Below are positions 8,925 through 18,207 of a stretch of DNA of 64,000 nucleotides, piece after piece. Position 1 is the first letter of the stretch. Every line of letters starts with the position of its first letter. The notes under the pieces were generated by a model, which did no database searches, had not been told where the DNA came from, and saw only the letters and a program-made list of their open reading frames with translations. The DNA lies in the NCBI GenBank assembly GCA_013299105.1, contig JAAFJY010000010.1:1-64000 (forward strand), written 5' to 3'. The position numbers were made by a program, and so were the translations under genes. The stretch is from Chitinophagales bacterium. GTDB lineage: Bacteria; Bacteroidota; Bacteroidia; Chitinophagales; Saprospiraceae.

Positions 8925-9590
8925 ATGACCGCTATTGCTACCATCAAGGACCAATTATTGAGCAGACCTGATTTGCCTCGTGTTGTGCAAGAACTTCTTG
9001 ATGATTTAGAGCAAGAACGCCAAAAACGAAACGCTTTTTACGAGTGGGTCACCCCAGACATTAAAGCAGAGTTCATCAACGGTGAAATCATTGAACATTC
9101 GCCAGCTTCGGAAGGGCATAACGAAATCTCTACCTACACCTCTCGACTCAGTGGTACATTCGCTGAATCAAACGACTTAGGTGTTGTTCGTTATGAAAAA
9201 GCCATGATCCGTTTGCCTCGTAACGACTATGAGCCAGATATTGTATTTTGGGACAAAACCATCTCTTCCCAATTTACCAAAGGTCAAACCCATTATCCTA
9301 CTCCGAATTGGGTGGTGGAAATTCTTTCTAGTAGCACATCTAAGCGCGACCGGGGTATTAAATTCGAGGACTATGCCACCAATGGCATCCAAGAATACTG
9401 GATCATTGACCCGGATAGTCAAATGGTAGAACAATACTTTCTAGAAGGAGAAGCCTACGTTTTGCACAAAAAACTAGGCATGGGTGACCGCATTGAAAGC
9501 AAAGTCATCCAAGGCTTTGCCATTCCGGTAACGGCGATTTTTGACCAAAAAGCCAATCATGAGGCGCTTTTGGCGATTTTGAGCAAATAA
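8925..9590 (+). CDS. Uma2 family (DUF820) PD-(D/E)XK nuclease-like protein
   Basis: A 221-aa protein with clear Uma2 motifs: YEPDIVFWD (about residues 103-111) carries the conserved Asp, and PNWVVEILSSSTSKRDRGIK (about 127-146) has the E-I-L-S-S motif followed by the conserved DRGxKxxxY stretch. EYWIIDPDSQMVEQY completes the core. The N-terminal 35 residues form an acidic/basic helix (ELLDDLEQERQKRN). Function in vivo is unknown. It is a single-gene unit with its own promoter, convergent with hflX. Confidence 0.9.
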   Translation: MTAIATIKDQLLSRPDLPRVVQELLDDLEQERQKRNAFYEWVTPDIKAEFINGEIIEHSPASEGHNEISTYTSRLSGTFAESNDLGVVRYEKAMIRLPRNDYEPDIVFWDKTISSQFTKGQTHYPTPNWVVEILSSSTSKRDRGIKFEDYATNGIQEYWIIDPDSQMVEQYFLEGEAYVLHKKLGMGDRIESKVIQGFAIPVTAIFDQKANHEALLAILSK

Positions 9591-9650
9591 GACTCATCAA
9601 CGCCCAAGTGTCCTCTTTTCAACCCTTCAACCTTTCAACCAACGCCCACC

Positions 9651-10865
9651 CTACCAGTGCTTCGACTGATAAGGGTAGCGAATATGGTATTGCTCCTTGA
9701 TCATTTTCAGTACTTTTTCGCGCAAAGCATCAATCCCTTCTTTCGTCACGGCTGAAATGAGCACATTGTCGTTGTCAAACAAGTAGCGGAGATTGCCTTG
9801 CAAGCCTTCTTCGATCTCCTGTTTGCCTTCCTCGTCCAGGAAAGGATCGTAATTGAGCTCGCGGTAACGGTCGATTTTATTGAAAACAAAAAGGGTGGGT
9901 TTTTCCAAACAACCCAGTTCCGACAAAGTGTTGTTTACGGTGCGGATATGGTCTTCGTGCTGCGGGTGGGCGACGTCGACCACGTGCAGGAGGATGTCGC
10001 TTTCGCGCACCTCGTCAAGGGTCGATTTGAAGCTTTCGACCAGGTGGTGGGGCAATTTCCGGATGAACCCAACGGTATCCGACAATAGGAAAGGTACGTT
10101 TTCCCAGGCGATTTTGCGCACGGTGGTATCGAGCGTAGCGAAGAGTTTGTTTTCGGCAAATACTTCCGACTTGCTGAGCAGATTCATCAGCGTTGACTTG
10201 CCCACGTTGGTATAGCCCACCAGCGAAACCCGGATTAATTCGCCGCGATTTTTGCGCTGGGTCACGTTTTGGCGGTCGATGACCTCCAGTTTTTTCTTCA
10301 GCAAAGCAATTTTATCGCGGATGATCCGGCGGTCGGTTTCGATTTCCTTTTCACCTGGGCCGCGCATCCCAATCCCGCCTCGTTGGCGCTCCAAGTGGGT
10401 CCAGAGGCCGCGCAAACGCGGCAAAAGGTACTGCATTTGGGCCAATTCTACCTGGGTTTTGGCTTGGGCCGTTTGGGCACGGGTAGCAAAAATATCCAGG
10501 ATCAGGCTACTGCGGTCGATGATTTTGACCTTCAGCGCCTCTTCCAGGGCGTTGGTTTGTTTGCCCGTGAGGTCGTCGTCAAAAATGACCATACTCACCT
10601 CCTTGTGCTTGTCGATGTAGTCGGCGATTTCTTCAATTTTACCCTTGCCGATGTACGAGCGGCTATCGGGTTGCCCCAATTTTTGGGTAAAGCGTTTGAT
10701 CGTTTGAGCTCCCGCCGTCATGGCCAAGAACTCCAGTTCGTCGAGGTATTCTTCGACCTGGTCGTCACTTTGCAATTTGTGAACCACTCCCACCAAGACC
10801 GCAAACTCTGTCTCTTGCTTGAGGCCTTTTTTCTTTTGTTCTCCTAAATTCCAGTCGTTCGCCAT
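9651..10865 (-). CDS. hflX: GTPase HflX
   Basis: A ribosome-associated GTPase that rescues or splits stalled ribosomes. The start at 10865 (MANDWNLGEQ) is preferred to 10934, whose first 23 residues look non-native; this gives 404 aa. The HflX N-terminal domain has the RSYIGKGKIEE motif. A coiled linker with the PRLRGLWTHLERQRGGIGMRGPGE sequence precedes the G domain. The G domain shows GYTNVGKST (G1, about 217-225), DTVGF (G3, about 263) and NKID (G4, about 329). The C-terminus is short and basic. It converges with the Uma2 gene; upstream is a 452-bp gap with a family B repeat. Confidence 0.96.
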   Translation of the reverse strand: MANDWNLGEQKKKGLKQETEFAVLVGVVHKLQSDDQVEEYLDELEFLAMTAGAQTIKRFTQKLGQPDSRSYIGKGKIEEIADYIDKHKEVSMVIFDDDLTGKQTNALEEALKVKIIDRSSLILDIFATRAQTAQAKTQVELAQMQYLLPRLRGLWTHLERQRGGIGMRGPGEKEIETDRRIIRDKIALLKKKLEVIDRQNVTQRKNRGELIRVSLVGYTNVGKSTLMNLLSKSEVFAENKLFATLDTTVRKIAWENVPFLLSDTVGFIRKLPHHLVESFKSTLDEVRESDILLHVVDVAHPQHEDHIRTVNNTLSELGCLEKPTLFVFNKIDRYRELNYDPFLDEEGKQEIEEGLQGNLRYLFDNDNVLISAVTKEGIDALREKVLKMIKEQYHIRYPYQSKHW

Positions 10866-10985
10866 GTGCTGATTTGCTTGTATTGTTTGGGTTTTGAGGA
10901 ATGGTAAAAATTGCGGATGCTCAATGTCCAACATGAGTCCTGGGTAAAAAAATGATTTTCAAAAGTTTGCATTCTTTTAGCATTT

Positions 10986-11110
10986 GAGCTAAAATAAGAT
11001 GGACATCTTTGTTTTTGAGGTTTAGCAAAAAAAGAACTCAACTTCCTTTCATCCAGTTGCTTTTCTTTTTTCACTAAATCCAAACCTGTCCACCTTATTT
11101 TTTTACGCTC
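10986..11110 (+). repeat. Dispersed repeat family B, copy 1 (125 bp, palindromic)
   Basis: It starts GAGCTAAAATAAG and ends TTATTTTTTTACGCTC. The two arms of about 45 nt are near reverse complements (both contain a TTTAG core followed by AAAAAAAG or its equivalent), separated by about 30 nt, so the element can fold into a long hairpin. Equal-length copies lie at 15111-15235 (inverted) and 29247-29371. This copy sits in the 452-bp gap between hflX and the EnvC-like gene (10866-11317). In the remainder of that gap I see only short AGTCGT-type repeats near 11213-11228. Confidence 0.8.
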
Positions 11111-11317
11111 CCTTACAGGTGCAAAGTCGAGATTTTTTCATTTCAAAAATTCCAAACCGTGCAAACGAATGCTCAAGCTACCTGAAAACCTGGGAGCGAG
11201 CGCTTACTTCGTAAGTCGTAAGTCGTCACTCGAAAGTCAAAAATTCTAACTGCACAAATCCAGAACTCACGTTATCAAGTGAAAAGACAGGGCATGCCTT
11301 TTCTCTACGAGGGCCCC

Positions 11318-12607
11318 CTATTCAATCCAGGACCTTGGGTTTAGGCGCTGTTTGTCGCGCCATACTTCAAAATGCATTTCGGGTTTTTCAGTGCTTACCC
11401 GACCAATGTCTTGCCTGGCAATTACTTGGTCATCGCGTTTTACCACGATTTCCGACAATTGAGAATACACCGTGTAATAAGCCCCGTGCTGGATGATCAC
11501 TGTGTAATCAAAGCCAGGAATGTACTGTGCACCTACCACTTTGCCTTCGTGTACAGCTCGTACCCGATTGTTATTCCCTCCTCGTAGATCTACTCCACTG
11601 TTGTTGAGAGTCACGTCCTTGTACTTGGGATGTCGATAAGCCCCAAATCCACGCACCAGGGTGCCCTGTTCCACTGGCCAGGGCAAGCGCCCACGGCGAG
11701 CGGCGAAACTGCCATTGGCAGCTACTTCCTCCGGGCTTGGGGGAGCCTCGCTAATACGCTTAACAGGTTCATTTCGTTCCCCTTCGTTGGTGTTTTTTGG
11801 CAAAATAGATTCTGCACTGCGGTTTTTCTTGCGGCGAGCGGCCATTTCCTGCTGGATGATGCCTTCGATCACTGCATTCAGTTTGCGGTGGGCATCTTGC
11901 TGCGCTTTTAGTTCTTTCACCAGCGATTTTTCGTCGTTCTTCAGGGTTTTCAGGGTTTGATCTTTCTCCGTCAATTCAGTGGCGAGGGCCACTTTTTGAC
12001 TTTCTGCGGTAGCGAGCATGTTGCTTTTGCCCTTGATTTTGGCGGCTTGCGCTGTCGATTTGGCTTTTAAGGTCGCAAGCGTTTCCACAATCAATTTGGC
12101 CTGGCGCTTGCGATAACGCTGGTACTGTCGGATGTACTGCCAACGCCGCAGGGCCTCGTTGAGGTTGCTGGCCGAAAAGAGAAACAGCAAGTAACTTTGA
12201 TCGAGTTTATTGCGCAGGGCCACCCGCATCATCTGAGCGTATTCCTGTTTGAGGCGTTCCACATCGCTATTCAGCGACACCAACACCACGTTGCTGCGTT
12301 CGATACTTTCTTCCGTCAGTTCGATTTCGTTTTGCAGGGTATTGATCACCTCTTCCCGGCGACTGACTTGTTTTTGCAAGTCCACCACAGCTTTCAAGGC
12401 TTGGCTTTTGATTTGCCGGGTTTTGCTAAGGTCCTGATTGGTTTTGTCGATTTCTTCCAGCAGTTTTTTGCGCTTGCTTTCCAGGTCGTCTCTTTTGTTG
12501 TTTTGGGCAGAAAGAGTGGGTGAGGTCCCCAAAACCAGGAACAAAGCGAGATGGAAAACAAAAGAAGCTATTCTGCTCCGTTTTGCACGAATGCTGAAAA
12601 TTAACAT
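11318..12607 (-). CDS. EnvC-like murein hydrolase activator (coiled coil plus LytM/M23 domain)
   Basis: The start at 12607 gives 429 aa with a membrane/signal segment (FHLALFLVLGTSPTLSAQ) followed by two long coiled-coil regions (about 45-130 and 170-260). After a low-complexity linker comes a C-terminal LytM domain starting near LPWPVEQGTLVRGFG. The zinc-binding HxxxD motif of active M23 peptidases is replaced by NNSGVD and the HxH region is MHFEVW. It is therefore probably a regulator of cell-wall amidases, as EnvC is, not a peptidase. It is the last gene of a three-gene minus-strand operon, 16 bp after the DUF4292 gene. Confidence 0.9.
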   Translation of the reverse strand: MLIFSIRAKRSRIASFVFHLALFLVLGTSPTLSAQNNKRDDLESKRKKLLEEIDKTNQDLSKTRQIKSQALKAVVDLQKQVSRREEVINTLQNEIELTEESIERSNVVLVSLNSDVERLKQEYAQMMRVALRNKLDQSYLLFLFSASNLNEALRRWQYIRQYQRYRKRQAKLIVETLATLKAKSTAQAAKIKGKSNMLATAESQKVALATELTEKDQTLKTLKNDEKSLVKELKAQQDAHRKLNAVIEGIIQQEMAARRKKNRSAESILPKNTNEGERNEPVKRISEAPPSPEEVAANGSFAARRGRLPWPVEQGTLVRGFGAYRHPKYKDVTLNNSGVDLRGGNNNRVRAVHEGKVVGAQYIPGFDYTVIIQHGAYYTVYSQLSEIVVKRDDQVIARQDIGRVSTEKPEMHFEVWRDKQRLNPRSWIE

Positions 12608-12623
12608 CGACCGCCCGGTCTTT

Positions 12624-13388
12624 TTACTTTTTCTTGAAGCGATTGGGTACTTCAAAAGGCATGCTGGTTGGGACATTGAGCTCTACTTGAGTGAACTGAA
12701 TGTTGATCAGGACATTCCCAGTTTCTTTGCTGCTTAGGTTCAATGTACGAAGATACGAAAAATCTTGTTTATCGTTGCTGGGTTTATAATCTCCCAGGTC
12801 CAATTTTAGGGCACGATTGGCATTGGGTTCGCTATAATCCATCTGCAAAAGGCGATAGTTACTGGCATCAATGCTGAATTTGGCCTGGCGGGTTTCGCCC
12901 AAGTCATTAAGTACATATTTTCCATCTTGCAGTGTGCTGGTCACGCGCCGCGATAGGAAAAAGAGGTTACCCAATACGATTTGTTGGATCATTTTCAGAT
13001 CAGCAGGCAGTTGGTATTCCTTGCTCAGGTAATCGAGTGCATAAGCGCTGTACTCGTTGTTCAGGCGGTCCAGGATACGCACTGAATCGGCATCGACTCT
13101 GGCACGGGCCACTTCAAAACCCAATTTTTTGACCGAAATCCAAAGGCCACTGTCTTGCTGAAAACGGATATTGGCCATTCCCGATGCCGACATATCGGGG
13201 CTGCGGAAGTCGATTTTGGCCTTGGCGTCCATCGACTTGGCTTTGATTTCTTTGGTCGCCATCTTGCGCAGCAGCACCTCGGTGGCACTGTCACCGCTTA
13301 CATTGGTATCGGTTTTCGGCTTTTTAGCCGCTTTGCAGGCACTAAACCCCAGGCTGATGAATATTAGAAAGAGCAGAGACTTATTCAT
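12624..13388 (-). CDS. DUF4292 family lipoprotein
   Basis: The start at 13388 (MNKSLLFLIFISLGFSAC) gives a signal peptide with lipobox and a 254-aa lipoprotein. The body matches the DUF4292 layout: MDAKAKIDFRSPDMSASGMANIRFQQDSGLW near the start, then extended beta strands rich in alternating residues, a LolA/LolB-like look. A role in outer-membrane or envelope assembly is plausible but not shown. The start codon overlaps the TPR gene's stop codon (ATGAATAA, 8-nt overlap), pointing to translational coupling. An in-frame ATG at 13442 is rejected because it precedes the signal peptide. Confidence 0.85.
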   Translation of the reverse strand: MNKSLLFLIFISLGFSACKAAKKPKTDTNVSGDSATEVLLRKMATKEIKAKSMDAKAKIDFRSPDMSASGMANIRFQQDSGLWISVKKLGFEVARARVDADSVRILDRLNNEYSAYALDYLSKEYQLPADLKMIQQIVLGNLFFLSRRVTSTLQDGKYVLNDLGETRQAKFSIDASNYRLLQMDYSEPNANRALKLDLGDYKPSNDKQDFSYLRTLNLSSKETGNVLINIQFTQVELNVPTSMPFEVPNRFKKK

Positions 13389-15054
13389 GGAGCTGTTTTT
13401 CATTGATTTTTTTGCGCAAAAGGCTGGATTCGCTGCCTTCACTGATGGCTTTGGTCCATTGTTCTACCGCTGCGTTGACGTCGCCTGATTTGAACAAGAC
13501 GTCGCCATAAGTTTCCAGGATCAGGGCATCAGAGCTGGGCAATAGGCTTTCAATTTTGCTTTTGGCCTCGGCGGGGTTGTTGTTGCGCAGCAGGGCGCGA
13601 GACAGGGCCAGCTTGGCTTCGCGGCTTTTGGCGTCGGCTTGGGTAGCTTTGCGGGCCAGGTCGAGCGCAGTCGCCGCATTGTTTTGGGCAAAAGCCTGAC
13701 GGGCCAATAGTGTGGCATTGGGCGCTCCCAGGCTCAGGGCTTCGCTGAAGGCTTTTTCGCTTTCGCTGGCATTGTTGCGCAGGGCCAAGCCTTTCACACC
13801 CAAGATTTCTTGGCGCAGGGCAGGTTCTTTCGAGGTCAAAGGATAGCCTTGGTTGAGCAAACTGAGGGCTGATTCATTTTTGCCCAAAGCCGTAGCCGCA
13901 TAAGCGCCCAGGATGTAAGGCAAAGCATTATTTGGAAAAACATCCAGCGCATTGTTGGCCGATTTTTCCAAATCGCGCAGCTTACCGAGTTGGTATTGCA
14001 GGCGCAGGGTTTTTTCCCAGCTCGCAAAATTGGTATCGTCAAATTTCAAGGCTTGTTGAAATTTTTCCAGGGCTTCGTTGGGGCGATCCAGGACGAGCAA
14101 GGCATCGCCGAACATGACTTGTGGCATGGCCTCATCAGCATGGGCGGTGCTCAGGGTTTCCAACAAGGCGATGATTTCCTGCCCCAGAGCAGCGTCCTTG
14201 CTGCTTTTAAACTTAGCCATCAGCGGCTCCAGCTTGCCGATTTTCAGGGCTAAGGCGACGTTGCGATCGGCAAAAGAGCCTTGCAAGCCGCTGACGTACT
14301 TGGCGTCGTTTTGGGCCGCTACCGATTGGCCGCTCAGGGCCAGGGCGGCCTTGGCATCGTCGGGGTCCGAGCTTTGGATTTTGCGGTAAATCGCCGTTGC
14401 CGCGGTTTTGTCGCCGATTTGGGTGTAATATTCAGCCAGGTTGTGCTGCAAGTCACGCTTCTTCGGGTAGGTATCGGCCAGGCGCTGGAGCTCGCGGGCG
14501 GCTTTTTTGGTGTCGCCCTGGCCTACATAGATGTTGTGCTTGAGTTGGTTCAACTTTTCATTGATGCCAATGCGTTTTTCCAAGTCTTCATACACTTTGA
14601 TGGCACCATTCAGGTCATTCGCTTTCACGAGCAAAAAAGCTTGTTTGTAGGCGTATTGGTCTTGGTTGGGAAAACGCTTGAGCAAGTTGCCATACACCGC
14701 AGCCGCATCTTGGGGTTTGCCCAGGTTTTGCAAAGCATCGGCTTGCAAAATGGCGTACCAGGGGTTGGCAGGCTCCAATTCAGCGGCTTTTTTGGCCCAG
14801 GAAGCGGCTTCCTCTGCCTGGTTTTGCGACAAAAGTATCCGCGCCAACTCATAAGCCGCCAACGAATGCGTGGGGTTTTCGGTTATGATCTGATTGTACA
14901 GCGCTTTTGCCTTGTTGAGGTTGCCCAACATTTTTTCCTTCGAGGCCTGGATCACCAGGGCTTCGCGGGCCACTTCCTTGGGGGTAGATTGAGCCAGGGT
15001 GAACGTCCCAGCACAAAAAACCAGCACAACGGCGATAACGAATACTTGCTTCAT
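13381..15054 (-). CDS. Exported tetratricopeptide repeat protein
   Basis: 557 aa from the start at 15054 (MKQVFVIAVVLVFCAG, a signal peptide). The rest is almost entirely helical TPR-like units, for example AKALYNQIITENPTHSLAAYELARILL, AASWAKKAAELEPANPWYAILQADAL and AAAVYGNLLKRFPN. At least ten units are recognisable by the W/G/Y/A/P spacing. Alanine- and leucine-rich composition is typical. It is the first gene of the operon with the DUF4292 lipoprotein and the EnvC-like protein, so it probably acts as a periplasmic scaffold in envelope maintenance (inference from context). Confidence 0.88.
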   Translation of the reverse strand: MKQVFVIAVVLVFCAGTFTLAQSTPKEVAREALVIQASKEKMLGNLNKAKALYNQIITENPTHSLAAYELARILLSQNQAEEAASWAKKAAELEPANPWYAILQADALQNLGKPQDAAAVYGNLLKRFPNQDQYAYKQAFLLVKANDLNGAIKVYEDLEKRIGINEKLNQLKHNIYVGQGDTKKAARELQRLADTYPKKRDLQHNLAEYYTQIGDKTAATAIYRKIQSSDPDDAKAALALSGQSVAAQNDAKYVSGLQGSFADRNVALALKIGKLEPLMAKFKSSKDAALGQEIIALLETLSTAHADEAMPQVMFGDALLVLDRPNEALEKFQQALKFDDTNFASWEKTLRLQYQLGKLRDLEKSANNALDVFPNNALPYILGAYAATALGKNESALSLLNQGYPLTSKEPALRQEILGVKGLALRNNASESEKAFSEALSLGAPNATLLARQAFAQNNAATALDLARKATQADAKSREAKLALSRALLRNNNPAEAKSKIESLLPSSDALILETYGDVLFKSGDVNAAVEQWTKAISEGSESSLLRKKINEKQLHE

Positions 15055-15110
15055 GGACAGCGATCTGTTTTGTGGTAAAAACGGCAAATTGGCAAGCTAG
15101 GTTGCTTGGG

Positions 15111-15235
15111 GAGCGTAAAAAAATAAAGTAAACGGATTTGGGTTTAGTGAAAAAAGGTAAGCAACTGACTGAAAGGAAGTTGTGTTCTTTTTTTGCTAAA
15201 CCTCAAAAGCAAATTTGTTTACCTTATTTTAGCTC
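15111..15235 (-). repeat. Dispersed repeat family B, copy 2 (125 bp)
   Basis: An inverted copy of the element at 10986, starting GAGCGTAAAAAAATAA and ending CTTATTTTAGCTC. It lies in the 308-bp gap between the TPR gene start and the ribokinase gene, so it may carry or separate their divergent promoters. Same length as the other two copies. I see nothing else in this gap. Confidence 0.8.
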
Positions 15236-15362
15236 AAATACTTGGAGGGCGGTGAAAAGGCCAAATTTCGGGAATTTGAGGGATTTTTTTGTAGAAAGTT
15301 TGCACGTACCTTGGGTATTCAAGCTACCTATGTATCTTCCAGTCTATTAAACTATTTTTACC

Positions 15363-16262
15363 ATGCATCCTAAAATCTGCGTCATCGGCAGCTCCAATAC
15401 CGATATGGTGATCTTCACGCCCCGTATTCCCATGCCTGGAGAAACCATCCTGGGGGGCACTTTTTTCATGAACCCTGGTGGCAAAGGGGCCAACCAAGCC
15501 GTTGCAGCAGCGCGTTTGGGTGGTCAGGTGACTTTGGTGGCCCGCGTAGGGCAGGACGTTTTTGGCGAACAAGCCCTGGCTGGATTCCAAAAAGACGGCA
15601 TCGACACCCAATTCATCAGCACCGACGCGGAGCACCCATCGGGAGTAGCCCTGATCAATGTGGATGCCCAGGGCGAAAACAGCATCACGGTAGCCGCAGG
15701 GGCCAACGAACACCTATTGCCTGCACAAGTGGAACCAGTTTTGGCCCAATTAAGCCCTGCTGACCTGGTTTTGATGCAACTCGAAACTCCCCTTGACACC
15801 ATATTGTATGTAGCGGCCCACTGCGCCCAGGAAGGCATACGCTGCGTCCTCAATCCTGCCCCGGCCCAGAACTTACCCGCCGAATTACTGGGCCAACTCT
15901 ACCTGCTCACCCCCAACGAAACGGAGGCCAGCCTGCTCACTGGCATCCCCGTCACGGATCTTGACTCGGCCAAAAAAGCGGCCCAAAACCTGCAAAAACA
16001 AGGCGTAAAAAACGTAATCATCACCTTGGGGGCCAAAGGCGCTTTGGTGGCTAATGAGCACGGCGAGCAACTCGTCCCCACTCCCAAAGTAGAGCCTGTG
16101 GACAGCACCGCAGCAGGTGATTGTTTCAACGGGGCCCTCTGTGTAGCCCTGAGCGAAGGCATGGACCTGGCCGCTGCCGCAACTTTTGCCTGCAAAGCCG
16201 CCTCGATTTCGGTGACGCGATTGGGGGCGCAGGCTAGTATGCCGAGGCGGGAGGAGGTGTAA
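15363..16262 (+). CDS. rbsK: Ribokinase (PfkB family)
   Basis: Phosphorylates D-ribose to ribose 5-phosphate in the cytoplasm. The 299-aa length is normal. PfkB signature 1 is NPGGKGANQAVAAARLGG (about residues 37-54), with the substrate-binding GGKGAN. Signature 2 is DSTAAGDCFNGAL near residue 250, containing the catalytic Asp of the GAGD-type motif (AAGD here). NPAPAQ and TPNETEA are the typical middle motifs. No ribose transporter or isomerase gene lies next to it, so a related sugar substrate is possible. It is transcribed away from the TPR operon. Confidence 0.93.
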   Translation: MHPKICVIGSSNTDMVIFTPRIPMPGETILGGTFFMNPGGKGANQAVAAARLGGQVTLVARVGQDVFGEQALAGFQKDGIDTQFISTDAEHPSGVALINVDAQGENSITVAAGANEHLLPAQVEPVLAQLSPADLVLMQLETPLDTILYVAAHCAQEGIRCVLNPAPAQNLPAELLGQLYLLTPNETEASLLTGIPVTDLDSAKKAAQNLQKQGVKNVIITLGAKGALVANEHGEQLVPTPKVEPVDSTAAGDCFNGALCVALSEGMDLAAAATFACKAASISVTRLGAQASMPRREEV

Positions 16263-16343
16263 TGCATGGAAGTCGTTTTTCGGAATTCCCTCTAGCAAAA
16301 CTGCCTGAAATGATGTACTTTTGGGGTTTGAAACAAGCATAGA

Positions 16344-18056
16344 ATGATCAAAATTCCTTACGGCATAAGTGATTTTCAAAGTCTCATTGAGGAAAAGTAT
16401 TTCTATCAAGACCGGACTTCTTTTATCGAAAATTTGGAAAAGTGGCATTCTAAATACCCAGTTTTCCTACGTCCGCGCCGGTTTGGCAAAAGCTTGTTTG
16501 TCAGCATGTTGCACCATTATTATGGACTGGAGTACCAGGCTGATTTCCAGGCTAATTTCGGCAACTTGTACATTGGCCAACATCCAAGCCCGCTGGCCAA
16601 TAGCTACCTGGTGCTCAGTTTTGAATTCAGCCGAATCGATACCACGACCCAGGAAAGCACCTATCGTGGGTTTCTTGACAACACCTTATTGGGGGCACGC
16701 GTTTTTCTGGCCACCTACTCCGAATATTTTTCTGAAAAAGACCAAGAAGACATATTAGGCCAATCCAGCCCAGAAGCAGTAGTAAAGACTATTTTTGGTA
16801 TCGCACAATCAAAAAAAGCACTACCAAAAATCTACCTCCTGATTGACGAATACGATCACTTTGCCAATGAGCTTTTGTCTTTCGACCTCACTCGCTTCAA
16901 GGAGAATGTGAGCCGCAATGGTTTTGTGCGCAAATTTTATGAAAGTTTCAAAACGGCTACCCGCGACGGGGTCATTGACCGCCTCTTCATCACTGGTGTT
17001 TCGCCCATCACCCTCGATTCATTGACCAGTGGGTTCAATGTCGGCGACAACATCAGTTTGAATCCTATTTTTCATGACATGATGGGCTTTACTGGGGCCG
17101 AAGTACAAGAGATGCTGCAACAAAGCCAAGTGGCGGAAGCGGTCTTGCCTGAATTGATGGAGGATTTGCAGGCTTGGTACAATGGGTATCGGTTCAATCA
17201 CCGAGCCAAGAATAGCCTTTTTAACCCCGATATGGTCTTGTATTTCCTAAAGGAGTATGGAATCATGAACCATTATCCAGACGAAATGCTGGACATTAAT
17301 ATCATTTCCGATTACCGCAAGGTGCGCAATTATTTCAACATTGGAGGCCAAGAAACCGAGCGTTTTGAGCTGTTAGAGGATTTGGTAAAAGAGGGCCACA
17401 TTGATTTTCCTTTGACCCGAATCTACAACATCGACTTACCTTTCACCCAAGAAGATTTCCTCAGCCTCCTGTTTTACCTGGGCGTTTTGACCATTCAGGA
17501 GGCCCGCAGCAGCGATTGGCGCTTCCGAATCCCCAACTATGTGATCAAAAAGCTCTACTTCGAGTACTTTACGGCCTTGTTTTTGGAAAAAACCCGTTTT
17601 GCCAAAACCCACCAGCCGATCACCAAGTCGATTGATGAATTGGTCAACGAAGCCAACCCGGAGCCTTTTTTGAAAATTGTTGAATACATCCTGGCCGAAA
17701 ATCACTCCAACCGCGATGAACTGGTTTATGGAGAAAAACACCTGCAAACTTTGATGATCGGCCTGTTTTCGCCTTACAAAGCCTTTCACATCCACAGCGA
17801 ATATGAGGCTCGCAAGGGTTATCCTGATATTTTTCTGGAAAGAATCCCTGGTCGGATGATGAACTACGAAATTGTTTTGGAGCTGAAATACCTCAAAAAG
17901 TCGCAAGAAAGCAGCCTGCAATCAGTCATCGAAGCAGCTAAAAACCAAGTGAACGAATACCTGCAAAGTGAGCGTTTCAGCCGCTCGGACGTAAAGGGAT
18001 TTTATGTCGTGTTTTTGGGTGGCGAAGTGGCGGAATGGGGGGAGGGGGAGAAGTAG
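16344..18056 (+). CDS. AAA-ATPase-like / PD-(D/E)XK nuclease domain protein
   Basis: 570 aa with an N-terminal AAA-ATPase-like domain (PF09820 type) beginning IPYGISDFQSLIEEKYFYQDRT. FLRPRRFGKSLFVSML (about 41-56) is the family's P-loop region with RRFGKS. IYLLIDEYDHFAN (about 166-178) is the Walker B motif. The C-terminus is a PD-(D/E)XK domain (PF08011 type) with GYPDIFLE (about 493) and YEIVLELKYLK (about 512), matching the D...ExK triad. These proteins occur in many near-identical copies in Bacteroidota and are suspected to be mobile or phage-related, but their role is unproven. The nuclease residues look intact. It is an isolated gene, 81 bp after rbsK on the same strand. Confidence 0.88.
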   Translation: MIKIPYGISDFQSLIEEKYFYQDRTSFIENLEKWHSKYPVFLRPRRFGKSLFVSMLHHYYGLEYQADFQANFGNLYIGQHPSPLANSYLVLSFEFSRIDTTTQESTYRGFLDNTLLGARVFLATYSEYFSEKDQEDILGQSSPEAVVKTIFGIAQSKKALPKIYLLIDEYDHFANELLSFDLTRFKENVSRNGFVRKFYESFKTATRDGVIDRLFITGVSPITLDSLTSGFNVGDNISLNPIFHDMMGFTGAEVQEMLQQSQVAEAVLPELMEDLQAWYNGYRFNHRAKNSLFNPDMVLYFLKEYGIMNHYPDEMLDINIISDYRKVRNYFNIGGQETERFELLEDLVKEGHIDFPLTRIYNIDLPFTQEDFLSLLFYLGVLTIQEARSSDWRFRIPNYVIKKLYFEYFTALFLEKTRFAKTHQPITKSIDELVNEANPEPFLKIVEYILAENHSNRDELVYGEKHLQTLMIGLFSPYKAFHIHSEYEARKGYPDIFLERIPGRMMNYEIVLELKYLKKSQESSLQSVIEAAKNQVNEYLQSERFSRSDVKGFYVVFLGGEVAEWGEGEK

Positions 18057-18079
18057 GGTTTTTCAGTAAACCAGCTCAA

Positions 18080-18148
18080 CCTCCGATCACTTGAAAACGG
18101 GGTTTTCTCACACTCACACCCAAACCAACACACCCAAACCCAATTTTC
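18080..18148 (-). repeat. Fragment of repeat family A
   Basis: About 70 bp (CCGATCACTTGAAAACGGGG, then TTTTCTCACACTCACACCC) match the interior of family A in the inverted orientation (compare 28938-29003). Neither end is present. It lies just past the stop codon of the ATPase/nuclease gene. Confidence 0.7.
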
Positions 18149-18207
18149 CCTACCTTTGCGCCCTCGGAACTGAACAGCCATTTGAGGTGTTCTCTTACCG
18201 TTTCTAT

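Noticed and set aside
13990-15078. Long + strand frames opposite the TPR gene
   Set aside because: TPR repeats and the signal peptide lie on the minus strand; the + frames are mirror artefacts of Ala/Leu-rich codons.
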